Assembly (NCBI RefSeq): GCF_001586255.1 | Contig: NZ_CP014544.1 | Coordinates: forward strand, 2,821,501-2,885,500 | DNA length: 64,000 nucleotides | Direction of reading: 5' to 3' | Source of the DNA: Zhongshania aliphaticivorans | GTDB taxonomy: Bacteria > Pseudomonadota > Gammaproteobacteria > Pseudomonadales > Spongiibacteraceae | Shown: positions 53,117-62,961 of the stretch, one piece after another | Layout of the letters: each line of letters opens with the position of its first letter | Position numbering within the stretch: the first letter of the stretch is position 1 | Position numbers and translations under genes: made by a program | Notes under the pieces: generated by a model | The model's input: the letters and a program-made list of their open reading frames with translations, nothing else | Database searches by the model: none | What the model was told of the DNA's origin: nothing

Positions 53117-55489
53117 TTAAAAGCGCAATACACCCTCTACCGCAACACTGCGCGGCGCATCGGTTGCCGCAAAGTGAGCACCAACAAATAATGGAACATC
53201 ATTGCCGCTTGAGCGGGTCATTTCATTCGTTAAGTTTTTGGCAATCAGCGCGACTTCCCAACCCTTGGCAAAGTTCAGCAGTGACAGGCGACCATTGATT
53301 TTGTAGTAGGCTTCCTGCAAATCAGACTCGTCGCGATCTTGGGTGTAAAAGTATTCATCGCTGTAATTCAGGTCCAGCTGCACACGCAATTCCATTGCAT
53401 CGCCAATAGGCTGAATATACTGGCTGGTTAAACTCGCCGACACTTCAGGCGCATAATCCGTCCCGGCGCCAGACAGATCCTGACGACAATCAGGATTACC
53501 GGCCCGGTAGGCAGCATCGGTTTGCTCTGCATTACACGGCCCATCCACAAACGAGGTGAAGTAAGAGTCCAGCCACGCCATTGAGGCACCCACGGTTAAG
53601 CGCTCACTCAATGCCCAACGCAGATCAGCCTCAACACCTTGCGTAATAGATTCAGCCGCATTGCCAGCCACATAGCCTGTTAAGGTAAAATTACTGACTT
53701 GGCGATCCATAAATTCAGTATAGAATACGGCCGCATTAAATGTTGCCGCACCATCGAGTAAGGTGGTTTTTATGCCCAACTCGAAAGTGTCGGCTTCTTC
53801 ATCTTCATAGGTAAATGCATCTTGGCTAGCCGTGGTATCGCTGGCATTAAAGCCGCCATCTTTAAAGCCTTTGGCGTAACGAAAATAGGTCATTACGTCT
53901 TCGACGGCATACCATTGCAGATTAAACGCCGGAGAGACATTAGCCACTTTGCGCGCATTGCTAATATTGTGATTTTCTGAATTATTTAACGCACCAGCAA
54001 TAATCGCATACAGCGGATTGACGGTGCGCTCTTTAGAACGAAACTCGGCAACATCTAAATATTTGCTCGCCACTTTTTCGTCCTGCCCCCAACGAAGACC
54101 AAAGGTCGCGCTGAGCGTCTCGGTGATATTCCATGTTGCTTGCCCAAATACCGCCACGCTGTCGGTGGTCTGATCAAATTCGGTATAGGTCGCCAACTGG
54201 GTTGGCAACGACAAGCTTAAACCCGGAATCGGCAAGGTACTTGGTATGCCCAGCGCAGCAAAGTCCAAGTTAAGCCATAGTGTACTGTTTAGCTCTTGGG
54301 TGTGCGCGTAAACACCGGCGATAAAGTCGATGCGCTCGCCAGCGCTACCCGCAATTCGAAACTCCTGGCTCAGCTGAGTGAAATCCTCAGTATTTTCAGT
54401 GCCGATAAACTCCAGATCAGTAAAATCAGCATCTAAATTAAAGGTAAAATCAAACTGGGAATAACCGGTAATACTTGTCAGAGTAATTGTATCTGACACC
54501 TCATAGTCTAAGGTCAGTACCGCAGCATCACTGTTATTTTGGGTCATCGCTGGCTGCCAAGCAAACTGCTTGTCGGATTTTCGACGATCAAGCTGACCAT
54601 CCTCGCGAGGGTCTATTTCGTCCTCCAAATTAAACGACAGCAAGGGCAGAGGTAATGAAATAGGTAAATCAATCGGCAAGGCAATATTTGATTGGTACAA
54701 ATTAAACGTACCGGTATTATCGGTAAGCTGAAAGCTGGTACCGGTTAAACCAAAATCAGATCGCTCCATTTTAAGATTCACGTCTAGCTTGTCACTCGCG
54801 TCCCAGCGCAGTGCTAAACGCAGGGATTCATCAGCGCGCTGCGCCTCATTGCGATCAAGAATAAAATTTTCGACATAGCCCTCTTCATCAAGCCGCTTGT
54901 ACGCCGCACGGGCAGAAAAGCTGTCCCCCATGGGAATATTCAATACCGCTGTCATCTCATTCGCACCCAGCTCCGAATTGTGCTGGTAGCTCAGCTCACC
55001 GCTTAGCTCTTCAGTTGGACGGCTAGTAGTAATATTCACTGCGCCAGCGATGGTGTTCTTCCCAAAAAGTGTTCCCTGCGGCCCTTTCAGTACTTCAACC
55101 AAGGCAATATCAAGAAATGGCGCCTGAAATTGTTGGCCCCGTCCCGCGTAAATACCGTCGATAAACATACCTACCGATTGTTCAAATCCGCGGTTATCAC
55201 CTGAGCCAACGCCACGGATATACACCGCGTTCCCTTGTCCAGTGACCGCCATTTTAAAGTTAGGCACATAGGCAGTCAGCTCCTCAATACGCTGAAGACC
55301 CGCATCGCGTATCTTGGCACCGTCAACTGCAGCTACCGCGACCGGGACGTCTTGCAAGCTTTGTTGCTGTTTCTGGGCCGTAACAATCACCTCTTCGAGC
55401 TGCGGGCGGCCACTTTCTCCAGCTGCAAATCCGGCAGCGGGGATCACCATCAGCGCCAAGGCGCCACTCCGTAGTTTGCTGTTCAGCAT
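53117..55489 (-). CDS. TonB-dependent outer-membrane receptor
   Basis: 790 residues. The signal peptide (ALALMVIPAAGFAAG) is followed by the TonB box region (LEEVIVTAQKQQQSLQDVP), the plug domain (for example YIRGVGSGDNRGFEQSVGMFIDGIYAGRG and LKGPQGTLFGKNTIAGAVNI), then a 22-strand barrel ending in VEGVLRF with the terminal Phe. The sequence resembles receptors for carbohydrates or hydrophobic substrates, not siderophore types. Ribosome site AAGGAAGGATT precedes the start. It is well placed to import a large substrate for the P450 and CoA-ligase genes next to it. Confidence 0.95.
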   Translation of the reverse strand: MLNSKLRSGALALMVIPAAGFAAGESGRPQLEEVIVTAQKQQQSLQDVPVAVAAVDGAKIRDAGLQRIEELTAYVPNFKMAVTGQGNAVYIRGVGSGDNRGFEQSVGMFIDGIYAGRGQQFQAPFLDIALVEVLKGPQGTLFGKNTIAGAVNITTSRPTEELSGELSYQHNSELGANEMTAVLNIPMGDSFSARAAYKRLDEEGYVENFILDRNEAQRADESLRLALRWDASDKLDVNLKMERSDFGLTGTSFQLTDNTGTFNLYQSNIALPIDLPISLPLPLLSFNLEDEIDPREDGQLDRRKSDKQFAWQPAMTQNNSDAAVLTLDYEVSDTITLTSITGYSQFDFTFNLDADFTDLEFIGTENTEDFTQLSQEFRIAGSAGERIDFIAGVYAHTQELNSTLWLNLDFAALGIPSTLPIPGLSLSLPTQLATYTEFDQTTDSVAVFGQATWNITETLSATFGLRWGQDEKVASKYLDVAEFRSKERTVNPLYAIIAGALNNSENHNISNARKVANVSPAFNLQWYAVEDVMTYFRYAKGFKDGGFNASDTTASQDAFTYEDEEADTFELGIKTTLLDGAATFNAAVFYTEFMDRQVSNFTLTGYVAGNAAESITQGVEADLRWALSERLTVGASMAWLDSYFTSFVDGPCNAEQTDAAYRAGNPDCRQDLSGAGTDYAPEVSASLTSQYIQPIGDAMELRVQLDLNYSDEYFYTQDRDESDLQEAYYKINGRLSLLNFAKGWEVALIAKNLTNEMTRSSGNDVPLFVGAHFAATDAPRSVAVEGVLRF

Positions 55490-55780
55490 AATCCTTCCTT
55501 ATCGATATTATTGAGCAGGATGGTGTCACAATGTCTCACAGGAGGATTGTTTAGCAATGTCAGCTGTGTCGCCAAGCGACATTCCAGCAAATGACAAAAC
55601 GTGTCCGCGGCTTAAAACCCGACACCTATTACACATAAGTACAAAAGATGTTTTAAGCGGACGCGAATAATACTTAGGAGCTTAATCACGCCGAGTCCTT
55701 TATCTAAGCCCATCGAAGGGTAGACGCCCGCCACGACATCTACCCGCTCCGAGATAAAATCCCGTCAATTCAGCCTATCG

Positions 55781-56680
55781 CTATGGCGTAACAATACGTT
55801 TAATTAAAGCTTTGATCTGATGACGATCATAGCTAAGTACCGCCATATCCTCAGCCGCTGGCTCATAGCTCACCGTAGCTCCGGCGCCTGCAAACATAAT
55901 GACATTGGGGAACATGGGGTGATCGTCTTCTCTAACCTCAAGTTCCAGCGGATTTCCCACTGCCTCAAACCACAACTCAAGATATTCCTTCCAACTGTAA
56001 TTCTCGTCGCCAACGAGATAGCCCTTGCCCGGCTCGCCTTTATTCAAAGCATTCAGCGCCGCCTGTGCAAGCGAACGAGAACTGATGTGGTTGGTGCCTC
56101 CCTTGGGCGCGAATACCGGTAGGCCCGGAATATTGCCCCGCGCGTATTGCTCCAGCGCACTGATATAAGGCACGTCCATGCCGGGGATATTACCGAGGAC
56201 AAACGGTGCATTTATGCTGCACACCGAGAACTTTTCATTACTCAGCGCGCGGACGGCCACGTCGGTATTATGGCGCGAGGTGACATAGGGGCAAACGCCG
56301 ATCTGCTGCGGCGCAACTTGCGGGTAAAAAGTCCCCACCATCACTGCCCTGCTAAACCCTGCGTCCCGAGCAGCGGCAAAGAAACGGGGTACTGCCTCAT
56401 CATTTACCTTCGTGTAAAAGTCCTGAGGGGAAACAGAGCCGTCTTGGGGAATATTGCGAATATCCGCCGCGGCTGAGAATACCAGCCAATCGAAGCCGTT
56501 CAGGCGGCCATCAGAAAAATCGTCATTGATGTAGTCGCCTTGGAGAAACGGCATATCAGCCAGCCCCGGCACTGTCGTCGGCTTGCGGGACATCAGCGTT
56601 ACCGCATGACCGTTTTCTTGCAAGTAAAGTGCAATCTCGCCGCCGATTAAGCCCGTACCGCCTACCACTAATACCTTCAT
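55781..56680 (-). CDS. NAD-dependent epimerase/dehydratase-like atypical SDR
   Basis: 299 residues. The N-terminal Rossmann motif VLVVGGTGLIGGEIALYL (GxxGxxG) matches extended SDRs. The catalytic YxxxK is not clearly present: the expected region is VCPYVTSRHNT. So it may be an atypical SDR that binds NAD without dehydrogenating (as in NmrA-like or isoflavone-reductase-like proteins). The C-terminal domain is variable. It is followed upstream by the DUF1214 gene after 51 bases, so these may be co-transcribed. Confidence 0.85.
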   Translation of the reverse strand: MKVLVVGGTGLIGGEIALYLQENGHAVTLMSRKPTTVPGLADMPFLQGDYINDDFSDGRLNGFDWLVFSAAADIRNIPQDGSVSPQDFYTKVNDEAVPRFFAAARDAGFSRAVMVGTFYPQVAPQQIGVCPYVTSRHNTDVAVRALSNEKFSVCSINAPFVLGNIPGMDVPYISALEQYARGNIPGLPVFAPKGGTNHISSRSLAQAALNALNKGEPGKGYLVGDENYSWKEYLELWFEAVGNPLELEVREDDHPMFPNVIMFAGAGATVSYEPAAEDMAVLSYDRHQIKALIKRIVTP

Positions 56681-56731
56681 GATTTATTCCTTTGTTGAAA
56701 CTAAATTATTCGGTTTCTCGACCATCCGACC

Positions 56732-58126
56732 TTAAAACACGCGAAAGCGCCGCTGAACATGCCGTTGGCGCAATGCCACTTGCTGTTGTCGCTGCGCCTG
56801 ACTAACAACGGGCGTAGATTCCGGCAAGTACTCTCGAATTTTGTCAAAAGCCACTTTTTGCACGGTAAGGCTGGGCCACTGCTCAGGCTTGGGCGTTTCG
56901 CTGTAAGCCCAGCGCGGCGCAAGAAAGCCTTCGCGGTGGCCGCTGGTATCCAACCAGTTTGGCACCCCAGGGTCGCTGTGCGCTACCACCAAACGGATGA
57001 CGCCGTCCGCATCTGCTGTCATTTGATGGCCGTTTAAACTGCTGATACGGTTGGCGTAATCTATAGATTCACCCCACAGATTACTTAACTGAAAGCCGAT
57101 ATAGTTGGGCGGCAACTGAATTCGATTCTCAATAATTAGCGCCTCCCCCTCTTCCAATTCAAAAACCCCGCCCGCGTAGAGATTGGTGCTCATACCGCCG
57201 CCTGTCGCGCCGGATGCGACATTGATGTTATTGAAGGCATTGCGTTTAAACGCCACCCCCGGAATTGAACCGGGGCGCTCGCCGTAAGTGCCCATTGGAA
57301 TAGTCCAGAAGGCATTCCAAAAATGCACCTGATTGCGCACCAATTGCCCAAGCTCACGCAGCTGCGCTGCAGCGCTTTCTGCCGAATACGCTGGCGACGG
57401 CCCTGCTACCGCTAAAGGGGTAATCTCAAAATGAATAGCCTCTTCATATTCCCAGTCGTTAAATAGCTGACGGCCGCTTACATAGTTGGCGTAACGCTCT
57501 GGGCCAAGTTCAGGGTCTGCTGGGTGGGGCCTATCGACGATTTTTAAGGTCGAGATAAAATTTCCGTCATACCCTGCGGGCTTTTCCGGCGCCAGTAAAA
57601 TATCAAAACTGCCGTCGGCATTGACCGCTATGCACGAGGAGTCAAGACGCCCGGTCTGGGCCTTCATTCCCGGCCGCAATTCACTCAGCTCACCGGAATC
57701 CCCCGCTAGGCCACCGGCAGTGGCTTCAAAAATAAGATAGTGAGGCGCCTTGCGCACCCCCGCCTTTGACTCTCCGCCACGCCAATGTTGAGAGTCCCCC
57801 ATTTCGCCGTGAATCCGGTAGCTTGCGCGGCCGTCGATAGGCGTGAAAAAATAAATACCATCGGCGTTATCAATAGTGCCGCGATTAATCGCACTCAAAG
57901 CATTGCGAAATTGGGGGCGCTGGGGATCACTGTGAAATGCGCGCTCTACCGCACTGTGCATATAGCCCATTAGATAGCGGTAACCCTCGGCCAAATTGCG
58001 ATCACTTGTCGGCGGCGGCATGAGATCGGGATTGTCGATAGCCTCACGGGCTTGCTGTAAAGACCCAATCATCTCATCCCAAGCCGTGCGCAAGGCTTGC
58101 TGCGCTGTCTTTGCATCCATGGTCAT
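56732..58126 (-). CDS. DUF1214-domain protein, long cytoplasmic-type form
   Basis: 464 residues without signal peptide. The first half (about 1-230) is a helix-rich domain unassigned here, with YRYLMGYMHSAVERAF and GMKAQTGRLDSS. The second half contains DUF1214 (RIQLPPNYIGFQLSNLWGESIDYANRISSLNGHQMTADADGVIRLVVAHSDPGVPNWLDTSG). Ribosome site AACAGGAGAATATTAA precedes the start and is part of the inverted repeat at 58139. Many relatives are found next to steroid- and hydrocarbon-degradation genes; no function is known. Confidence 0.86.
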   Translation of the reverse strand: MTMDAKTAQQALRTAWDEMIGSLQQAREAIDNPDLMPPPTSDRNLAEGYRYLMGYMHSAVERAFHSDPQRPQFRNALSAINRGTIDNADGIYFFTPIDGRASYRIHGEMGDSQHWRGGESKAGVRKAPHYLIFEATAGGLAGDSGELSELRPGMKAQTGRLDSSCIAVNADGSFDILLAPEKPAGYDGNFISTLKIVDRPHPADPELGPERYANYVSGRQLFNDWEYEEAIHFEITPLAVAGPSPAYSAESAAAQLRELGQLVRNQVHFWNAFWTIPMGTYGERPGSIPGVAFKRNAFNNINVASGATGGGMSTNLYAGGVFELEEGEALIIENRIQLPPNYIGFQLSNLWGESIDYANRISSLNGHQMTADADGVIRLVVAHSDPGVPNWLDTSGHREGFLAPRWAYSETPKPEQWPSLTVQKVAFDKIREYLPESTPVVSQAQRQQQVALRQRHVQRRFRVF

Positions 58127-58138
58127 TTAATATTCTCC

Positions 58139-58156
58139 TGTTCAGTTTTCTGAACA
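58139..58156. promoter_or_regulatory. Inverted repeat TGTTCAG-N4-CTGAACA before the DUF1214 gene
   Basis: A perfect 7-bp inverted repeat just upstream of the ribosome site of the DUF1214 gene, between the sulfotransferase and DUF1214 genes. It has the shape of a TetR-type operator; the TetR gene at 59563 is nearby. An RNA hairpin affecting translation start is the alternative. No second copy was found. Confidence 0.45.
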
Positions 58157-58169
58157 ACAAAAAAACGCG

Positions 58170-59306
58170 TCATTGCGTGGCCTGCGGCCACGCGAAGTCA
58201 TCAAAAAACACCGCTAGCTCTTTCTCGATACGCTCTGGCGACAATTCATAGTCGTCTATGCTGTAGGCAAACCGGGTACTGTGACTGCGTTCTTTATCTT
58301 CTTGAGCAAGTAAATAACGATCGAACTCTGGCGATACGGTCATATTGAATGCCTCGTAGACCTGTAACACCGTAGACCGGGGCTGCCGTGTAAGCTGGCG
58401 ATAATCAAGCACGATTTGTGGGGTATTCGGATGGCGCGCCAATACCTGTCGCGGATGCTGAAAGGTCTCGAATGACACTTCAGTTAAGGCTCGCAACGAC
58501 GCGTCATAATCCTCCCGCCGCCAGCCCTTGGCTCTCCAGCTGACTTCAACCAATTTCAGTACACTCGGTATGCACTCACGAGGATCGCGCACCACTACTG
58601 CGATACGGGCATCAGGAAAGGTCTCGATGAGCGACTCTACCCAACCACTCATCACCGGGTTTTTACTGAGATGAATACCACTACCACCATTGAGTAATAA
58701 TTGGCGTTTAACGCACTCGCGATAGTGACGCAACCAACGACGACGCTTTTTCACTGGCATTTCGTCAACATGGAAAAGGTCAATCACGTCCATCATCGGT
58801 ACATCCAAGGCCCACTGCTGGGTAAGAAACGCGCCGCGCATCACGAATTGGTCCTCCTCTGAGTTCCACAAACTCATATCGTGAATGTGGCGATATTTGC
58901 CAAAGGTTTTTTCATCCCAGGCCATTAGCCGCTTTTTAATCGGACCACCAAACACATATTGATCGACCCAGCCGAGACCGCGAATAATTTTTTTCTGGAG
59001 CAGCGAGGGAAAGAAGGTCTCCCAATACAGAAAGTAACTGAAGGTTTCGCCATCGGCGGCCAATAGGCGATGAATCAAGGTGGAGCCACTGCGCGCATGC
59101 CCCACCACAAAGACCGGCTGGCGAATCTTTTGGCGCCACAAGCGCGGAAAAAAAAGGTAGTCCAATACAAAACAAAGACCGTGAATAAGGGTTATCAGCG
59201 GCACTAAAAAGACAAGCCGGAATAGCATGCGTCGACGCCCACGCCAAACTTTTAGCGACCACACATGGCGTAGCACCCGCCAGTAATATTCAATATCAAA
59301 GTACAT
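58170..59306 (-). CDS. Sulfotransferase (PAPS-dependent) family protein, membrane-associated
   Basis: 378 residues. The 5'-phosphosulfate-binding loop lies in VVGHARSGSTLIHRLL (about 68-82, with the P-loop-like GSGST). The later RDPRECIPSVLKL gives the 3'-phosphate-binding Arg/Ser. The N-terminal part has a hydrophobic stretch (about 29-52), suggesting association with the membrane. It would transfer sulfate from PAPS to a hydroxyl or amine. Its presence along with three sulfatases elsewhere in the window suggests that sulfated compounds matter to this organism, as inference. It is close upstream of the DUF1214 gene. Confidence 0.88.
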   Translation of the reverse strand: MYFDIEYYWRVLRHVWSLKVWRGRRRMLFRLVFLVPLITLIHGLCFVLDYLFFPRLWRQKIRQPVFVVGHARSGSTLIHRLLAADGETFSYFLYWETFFPSLLQKKIIRGLGWVDQYVFGGPIKKRLMAWDEKTFGKYRHIHDMSLWNSEEDQFVMRGAFLTQQWALDVPMMDVIDLFHVDEMPVKKRRRWLRHYRECVKRQLLLNGGSGIHLSKNPVMSGWVESLIETFPDARIAVVVRDPRECIPSVLKLVEVSWRAKGWRREDYDASLRALTEVSFETFQHPRQVLARHPNTPQIVLDYRQLTRQPRSTVLQVYEAFNMTVSPEFDRYLLAQEDKERSHSTRFAYSIDDYELSPERIEKELAVFFDDFAWPQATQ

Positions 59307-59562
59307 AATAAAGGGTCCGTTAAATTGAGCTGTCAGCTGACTTTACGTCCCCGCCAGGACTGCAACAACTCGCGTTTATGACCATTCACTTCAATCACAA
59401 ACCCCTGATATACGGGAGCTTCAAGCTCTTTCAACGTGCAAATAAGAAACTACTCACGTTTACGCCTTCTGTTAAATCGGCAACAGCTACCCCGAATGCA
59501 GGGCGCAAAGTAGCCACGATTTGCTACAGTTGGGTGGTTCATATACACAATGGGTTTCGACA

Positions 59563-60222
59563 ATGAAAAAATTACCACCAGAACCCCGTCGTCGGCCGAG
59601 TCAGAGCCGCTCAAAAGTATTGGTAGACGCCATTATCCAAGCCTGCAAACAGGTATTGGCCGACGAGGGCGAAGAGCGCCTTACAACCAACCGCATCGCC
59701 GAAGTTGCCGGAGTGACCATTGGCTCCCTTTACCAATACTTCCCAAATAAAGAGGCCATACTCGCCAATCTGCTCAGCGAAGAATTTGCTGCGGCAAGTG
59801 ACCAAGTCTGCCGAGAAGTGACGCCCCGGGTTGCCGCACAGATTGGGATTTCCCTGCGCGCCACCATCCACGAGCTCATTCACGTCACCGCGGAATTACA
59901 TCTGCGCTACCTACGACTGCACGGCAGCTTTTATCGGGAGTATCACGATTTTTTTGATTTTCACGGCAAGGTCAACAAACACATGACCGAGGTTTTCCAC
60001 CAACCGTCATGGCAAGATTGGTTACCTGATCTATTAAAAAAATACAAAAGCGAAATTATCGTCAGTGATCTCGATCAGGCCGCGTTTATAAGCGCGAATA
60101 TCATTGAAGGCTTAATAAGCACAGCGCTAAAGGACAGGCCCGAGTGGCTTGAGAGTGAGGTTTATCTCGACAATATTGAAACTGCCGTGATGAATTTTTT
60201 ACAGGGCTGTAACGGGGAATAG
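59563..60222 (+). CDS. TetR-family transcriptional regulator
   Basis: 219 residues. The N-terminal helix-turn-helix (about 12-60) is RSKVLVDAIIQACKQVLADEGEERLTTNRIAEVAGVTIGSLYQYFPNKEAIL, with the recognition helix and the F/Y motif. The C-terminal domain is a TetR ligand-binding helix bundle. Start 59563 (ATG after ATTTCGACA) fits the family; an upstream ATG at 59521 is unsupported. Divergent from the sulfotransferase gene, so it may control the sulfotransferase-DUF1214-epimerase block. Confidence 0.9.
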   Translation: MKKLPPEPRRRPSQSRSKVLVDAIIQACKQVLADEGEERLTTNRIAEVAGVTIGSLYQYFPNKEAILANLLSEEFAAASDQVCREVTPRVAAQIGISLRATIHELIHVTAELHLRYLRLHGSFYREYHDFFDFHGKVNKHMTEVFHQPSWQDWLPDLLKKYKSEIIVSDLDQAAFISANIIEGLISTALKDRPEWLESEVYLDNIETAVMNFLQGCNGE

Positions 60223-60242
60223 TGTGTATGGGGAGCTGTGTA

Positions 60243-60267
60243 CGCTGAGCAATCGGATTGCCCAGCG
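60243..60267. terminator. Stem-loop between convergent TetR and TonB receptor genes
   Basis: CGCTGAGCAAT, loop CGG, ATTGCCCAGCG. An 11-bp stem with one mismatch between two converging stop codons. There is no long T-run. Confidence 0.55.
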
Positions 60268-60286
60268 TCACTTCTCTATTTAAACT

Positions 60287-62758
60287 TTACCGCTGCCAAG
60301 TATAAATGAAGTCCAAGCCAACACTACGCGGCTCGCCAAACATGACCGAACGGCCCGCTTCCGGCAAATTGTGAATATTATTGATGCTGTACTCTTCGTC
60401 GAGCAAATTCTTACTCCACAGCGCAATATCAACATCGCCATCAAACAGTGTCAGGTCGTATAAACCAAGGCGAGCGTTCAGCACCGCAAACGCGGCTTGA
60501 CGGTCTATTTGGAAGGTCGAGGTATCTCTTCTTACCCCACCATTGCGCTCATCAGTAAAGGAATAGGTCGCATTAAAGGCCAGGCGCTGACCAGTATTAC
60601 CCTGCCAAATACTCCAATCCATGGCCGCGGTATAGGCGTGACGTGGCGCTGAGTCAAACACAAAGCCGTCGTCAATTTCCCCAGACAGCGGGTTAGCGCT
60701 AGGGTCAATACTGGCAGCAAGATAGGCATAATTAAAAATCAGCACCAGATCTTCGTGGGCCAACCATGTTGTATCAAATTCAAAGCCCTGTAGGGTAGAT
60801 TCATCGGAATTCGCAACGGTGGTATCGCTCACCGCGTTCGGTATACCGAAATTAAGCTGCTGGCCTTCAAAAATTTGCACAAACACATCGGCATTAACTT
60901 GCACTCTATTCTCAAACAGGCGCGACTTAATACCCAGCTCATAGGCCGTTACTTTCTCTGGATCAAAACCTTGGCTAAAACGCTCCGCGCCGCCGGCGTT
61001 GACGGGTTCTCGCGTATTAAAGCCACCACTTTTATAGGCTTCATTACGCTTGGCATAAAGGTTAATTTCATCGCTAAGGTCAAAGGCGGCAACCAGGCTA
61101 TAGGACTGGTCGTCAAAATCGCGGTCACCGTAGGCATCGTAAAACACTTCCGGAAGCTGGGTAGCAATATCCATATCATCCCGGTCAGTATTGTCACCGT
61201 CACCAGGGGTTACTAAAAAGCTAATCTGCCGCCGCTGCTGACGCGCTTTACGATTGTCTTGCGAATGCCTAAAGCCCAAGGTAAAGCTTAAGCGATTCTC
61301 TAGTATCTGCGGCCGCCAAGCCAACTGCATGAAAGCAGCCATTGCGGTGTTTTCTATATAGGCATTCTGCTGAGTCATAACTTCAATGCGGTTGCCGGTA
61401 TTATTGCCGTCTTGAGCACTGCCTAGCGGCGCAGAAAGTAAATGGCCGACTTCGTCTGCCCCCTGGTGCGCAGTTTCTTCAAAATAATATAAACCCGCGA
61501 TATAAGACAAACGATCGTCCAGCAGGCCGCCAGAGAACTGAAGCTCATGAGACGACTGTTCTTGGGTGATGTCGGGCTGAAAGCCATCATAGAAAACGCT
61601 TCGGCCTATGCAAACAGGGGTACATGGCGCAGTACCACCCGCAAGGGGCGCGACAGGAAAGCCAAGCAGAGCATTATTATCAAGGCGATAGCCGTCGGTG
61701 CGAGCACCAGTGCCTAAATTGGTAGGCGTACTGTCAAAGAGCGAACGCTGGGCATAGATATATTTAATCGCTAAATGCTCACTGTAATCCCAGTTAAGGC
61801 TCAGCTGATGGCCGTCAATAATATTATCCGCCTCGACAAGATCGACCGGAGAATGCATTTTATCTGGGCGGCGCCCCGACACATTAAAGTCGTAAAACTG
61901 GCGGGCACCAGAGTTAATCAAATTGGTAATGGCGATGCCAGAATTTGCGCCGGGGTTTGGAATATCTTCCGACGGCAATACCGCAGAATAAGCCATATTG
62001 GTGTTGGCCACATCGGCCTTGTCGTAGGCGTAATCAAGCCGAATTGTGTCTCCGATATCCCAGCCAAAATCGACTCGGTAACCTGTGGTTGCTGAATCAC
62101 CAAAGTCACCACCCAAGCCGGTGTTTTCAATATAGCCGTCAACAGATTTTTCAAGATAGGAAAGTTTTAATGCCGAGCCCTGCCAAAGCGGCAGGTTTAA
62201 CATGCTTTTACTGGTAAACAGATTACGGTCGCCGTAGGTCAAGCTTTGCTTTAGCAACAGCGCATCTGGATCAGGACGGCGAGTGACGAGGTTCACCGCA
62301 CCGCCGGTGGAGTTGCGACCGTATAAGGTGCCCTGCGGCCCGCGCAAAACCTCAATACGGCTTAAGTCCGCAATCTCAGTTGCCAGGGACGAGGAGCGCG
62401 CAATATAGGCACCGTCGATATACACCCCCACCGGCGGGTCTTGGGTTATCTGGGCGTCAACAAGTCCTATACCGCGAATATAAATTCGCAAGGTGGTGGT
62501 GTTAATTGGAAACGGCTGAATATTTAACGAGGGGACATTATTCGCCAAATCGCCAATACTACCGATACCCTCACGCGCCAGGGCCTCTTCATTAAATGCA
62601 TCCATCGCGATTGGCGTGTCTTGTAAAGATTCCGCCTTTTTCTGGGCCGTAACGATGACCTCTTCTAGCATCATATTCTTTTGCTGGGCAAAGCTGGATG
62701 TCGACACTAAAGCAAACACCGAACCAAGCGCTAGTGCGCAATGAGCAAGGGACTTCAT
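60287..62758 (-). CDS. TonB-dependent outer-membrane receptor
   Basis: 823 residues. Signal peptide (LALGSVFALVSTSSFAQ), TonB box region (LEEVIVTAQKKAESLQDTP), plug (RIYIRGIGLVDAQITQDPPVGVYIDGAYIARS and LRGPQGTLYGRNSTGGAVNLVT) and barrel ending FIYTWQR. Its terminal residue is Arg in place of an aromatic one, which is slightly unusual. It is similar to receptors seen in sterol- and hydrocarbon-degrading marine bacteria, so it could take up hydrophobic or large substrates. It is a single-gene unit with no visible operator nearby. Confidence 0.95.
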   Translation of the reverse strand: MKSLAHCALALGSVFALVSTSSFAQQKNMMLEEVIVTAQKKAESLQDTPIAMDAFNEEALAREGIGSIGDLANNVPSLNIQPFPINTTTLRIYIRGIGLVDAQITQDPPVGVYIDGAYIARSSSLATEIADLSRIEVLRGPQGTLYGRNSTGGAVNLVTRRPDPDALLLKQSLTYGDRNLFTSKSMLNLPLWQGSALKLSYLEKSVDGYIENTGLGGDFGDSATTGYRVDFGWDIGDTIRLDYAYDKADVANTNMAYSAVLPSEDIPNPGANSGIAITNLINSGARQFYDFNVSGRRPDKMHSPVDLVEADNIIDGHQLSLNWDYSEHLAIKYIYAQRSLFDSTPTNLGTGARTDGYRLDNNALLGFPVAPLAGGTAPCTPVCIGRSVFYDGFQPDITQEQSSHELQFSGGLLDDRLSYIAGLYYFEETAHQGADEVGHLLSAPLGSAQDGNNTGNRIEVMTQQNAYIENTAMAAFMQLAWRPQILENRLSFTLGFRHSQDNRKARQQRRQISFLVTPGDGDNTDRDDMDIATQLPEVFYDAYGDRDFDDQSYSLVAAFDLSDEINLYAKRNEAYKSGGFNTREPVNAGGAERFSQGFDPEKVTAYELGIKSRLFENRVQVNADVFVQIFEGQQLNFGIPNAVSDTTVANSDESTLQGFEFDTTWLAHEDLVLIFNYAYLAASIDPSANPLSGEIDDGFVFDSAPRHAYTAAMDWSIWQGNTGQRLAFNATYSFTDERNGGVRRDTSTFQIDRQAAFAVLNARLGLYDLTLFDGDVDIALWSKNLLDEEYSINNIHNLPEAGRSVMFGEPRSVGLDFIYTWQR

Positions 62759-62961
62759 AGTTTCACTCCCATGAAATGTAGTTTTTATTAAGGTGTTAAT
62801 GAGAATATTAGGGAGATAGTAAAGAAGTTACTTTCCAGCAAACACAGCAAAAACGGTCAAGCTAATGCTCATATTAATCCTAATGTGTCACCCAACTACA
62901 GGCTTATAAGTTCTGCCGCTGAGCACACACAAGTATTACCGCTTGCTATAAGCCATAGTTA

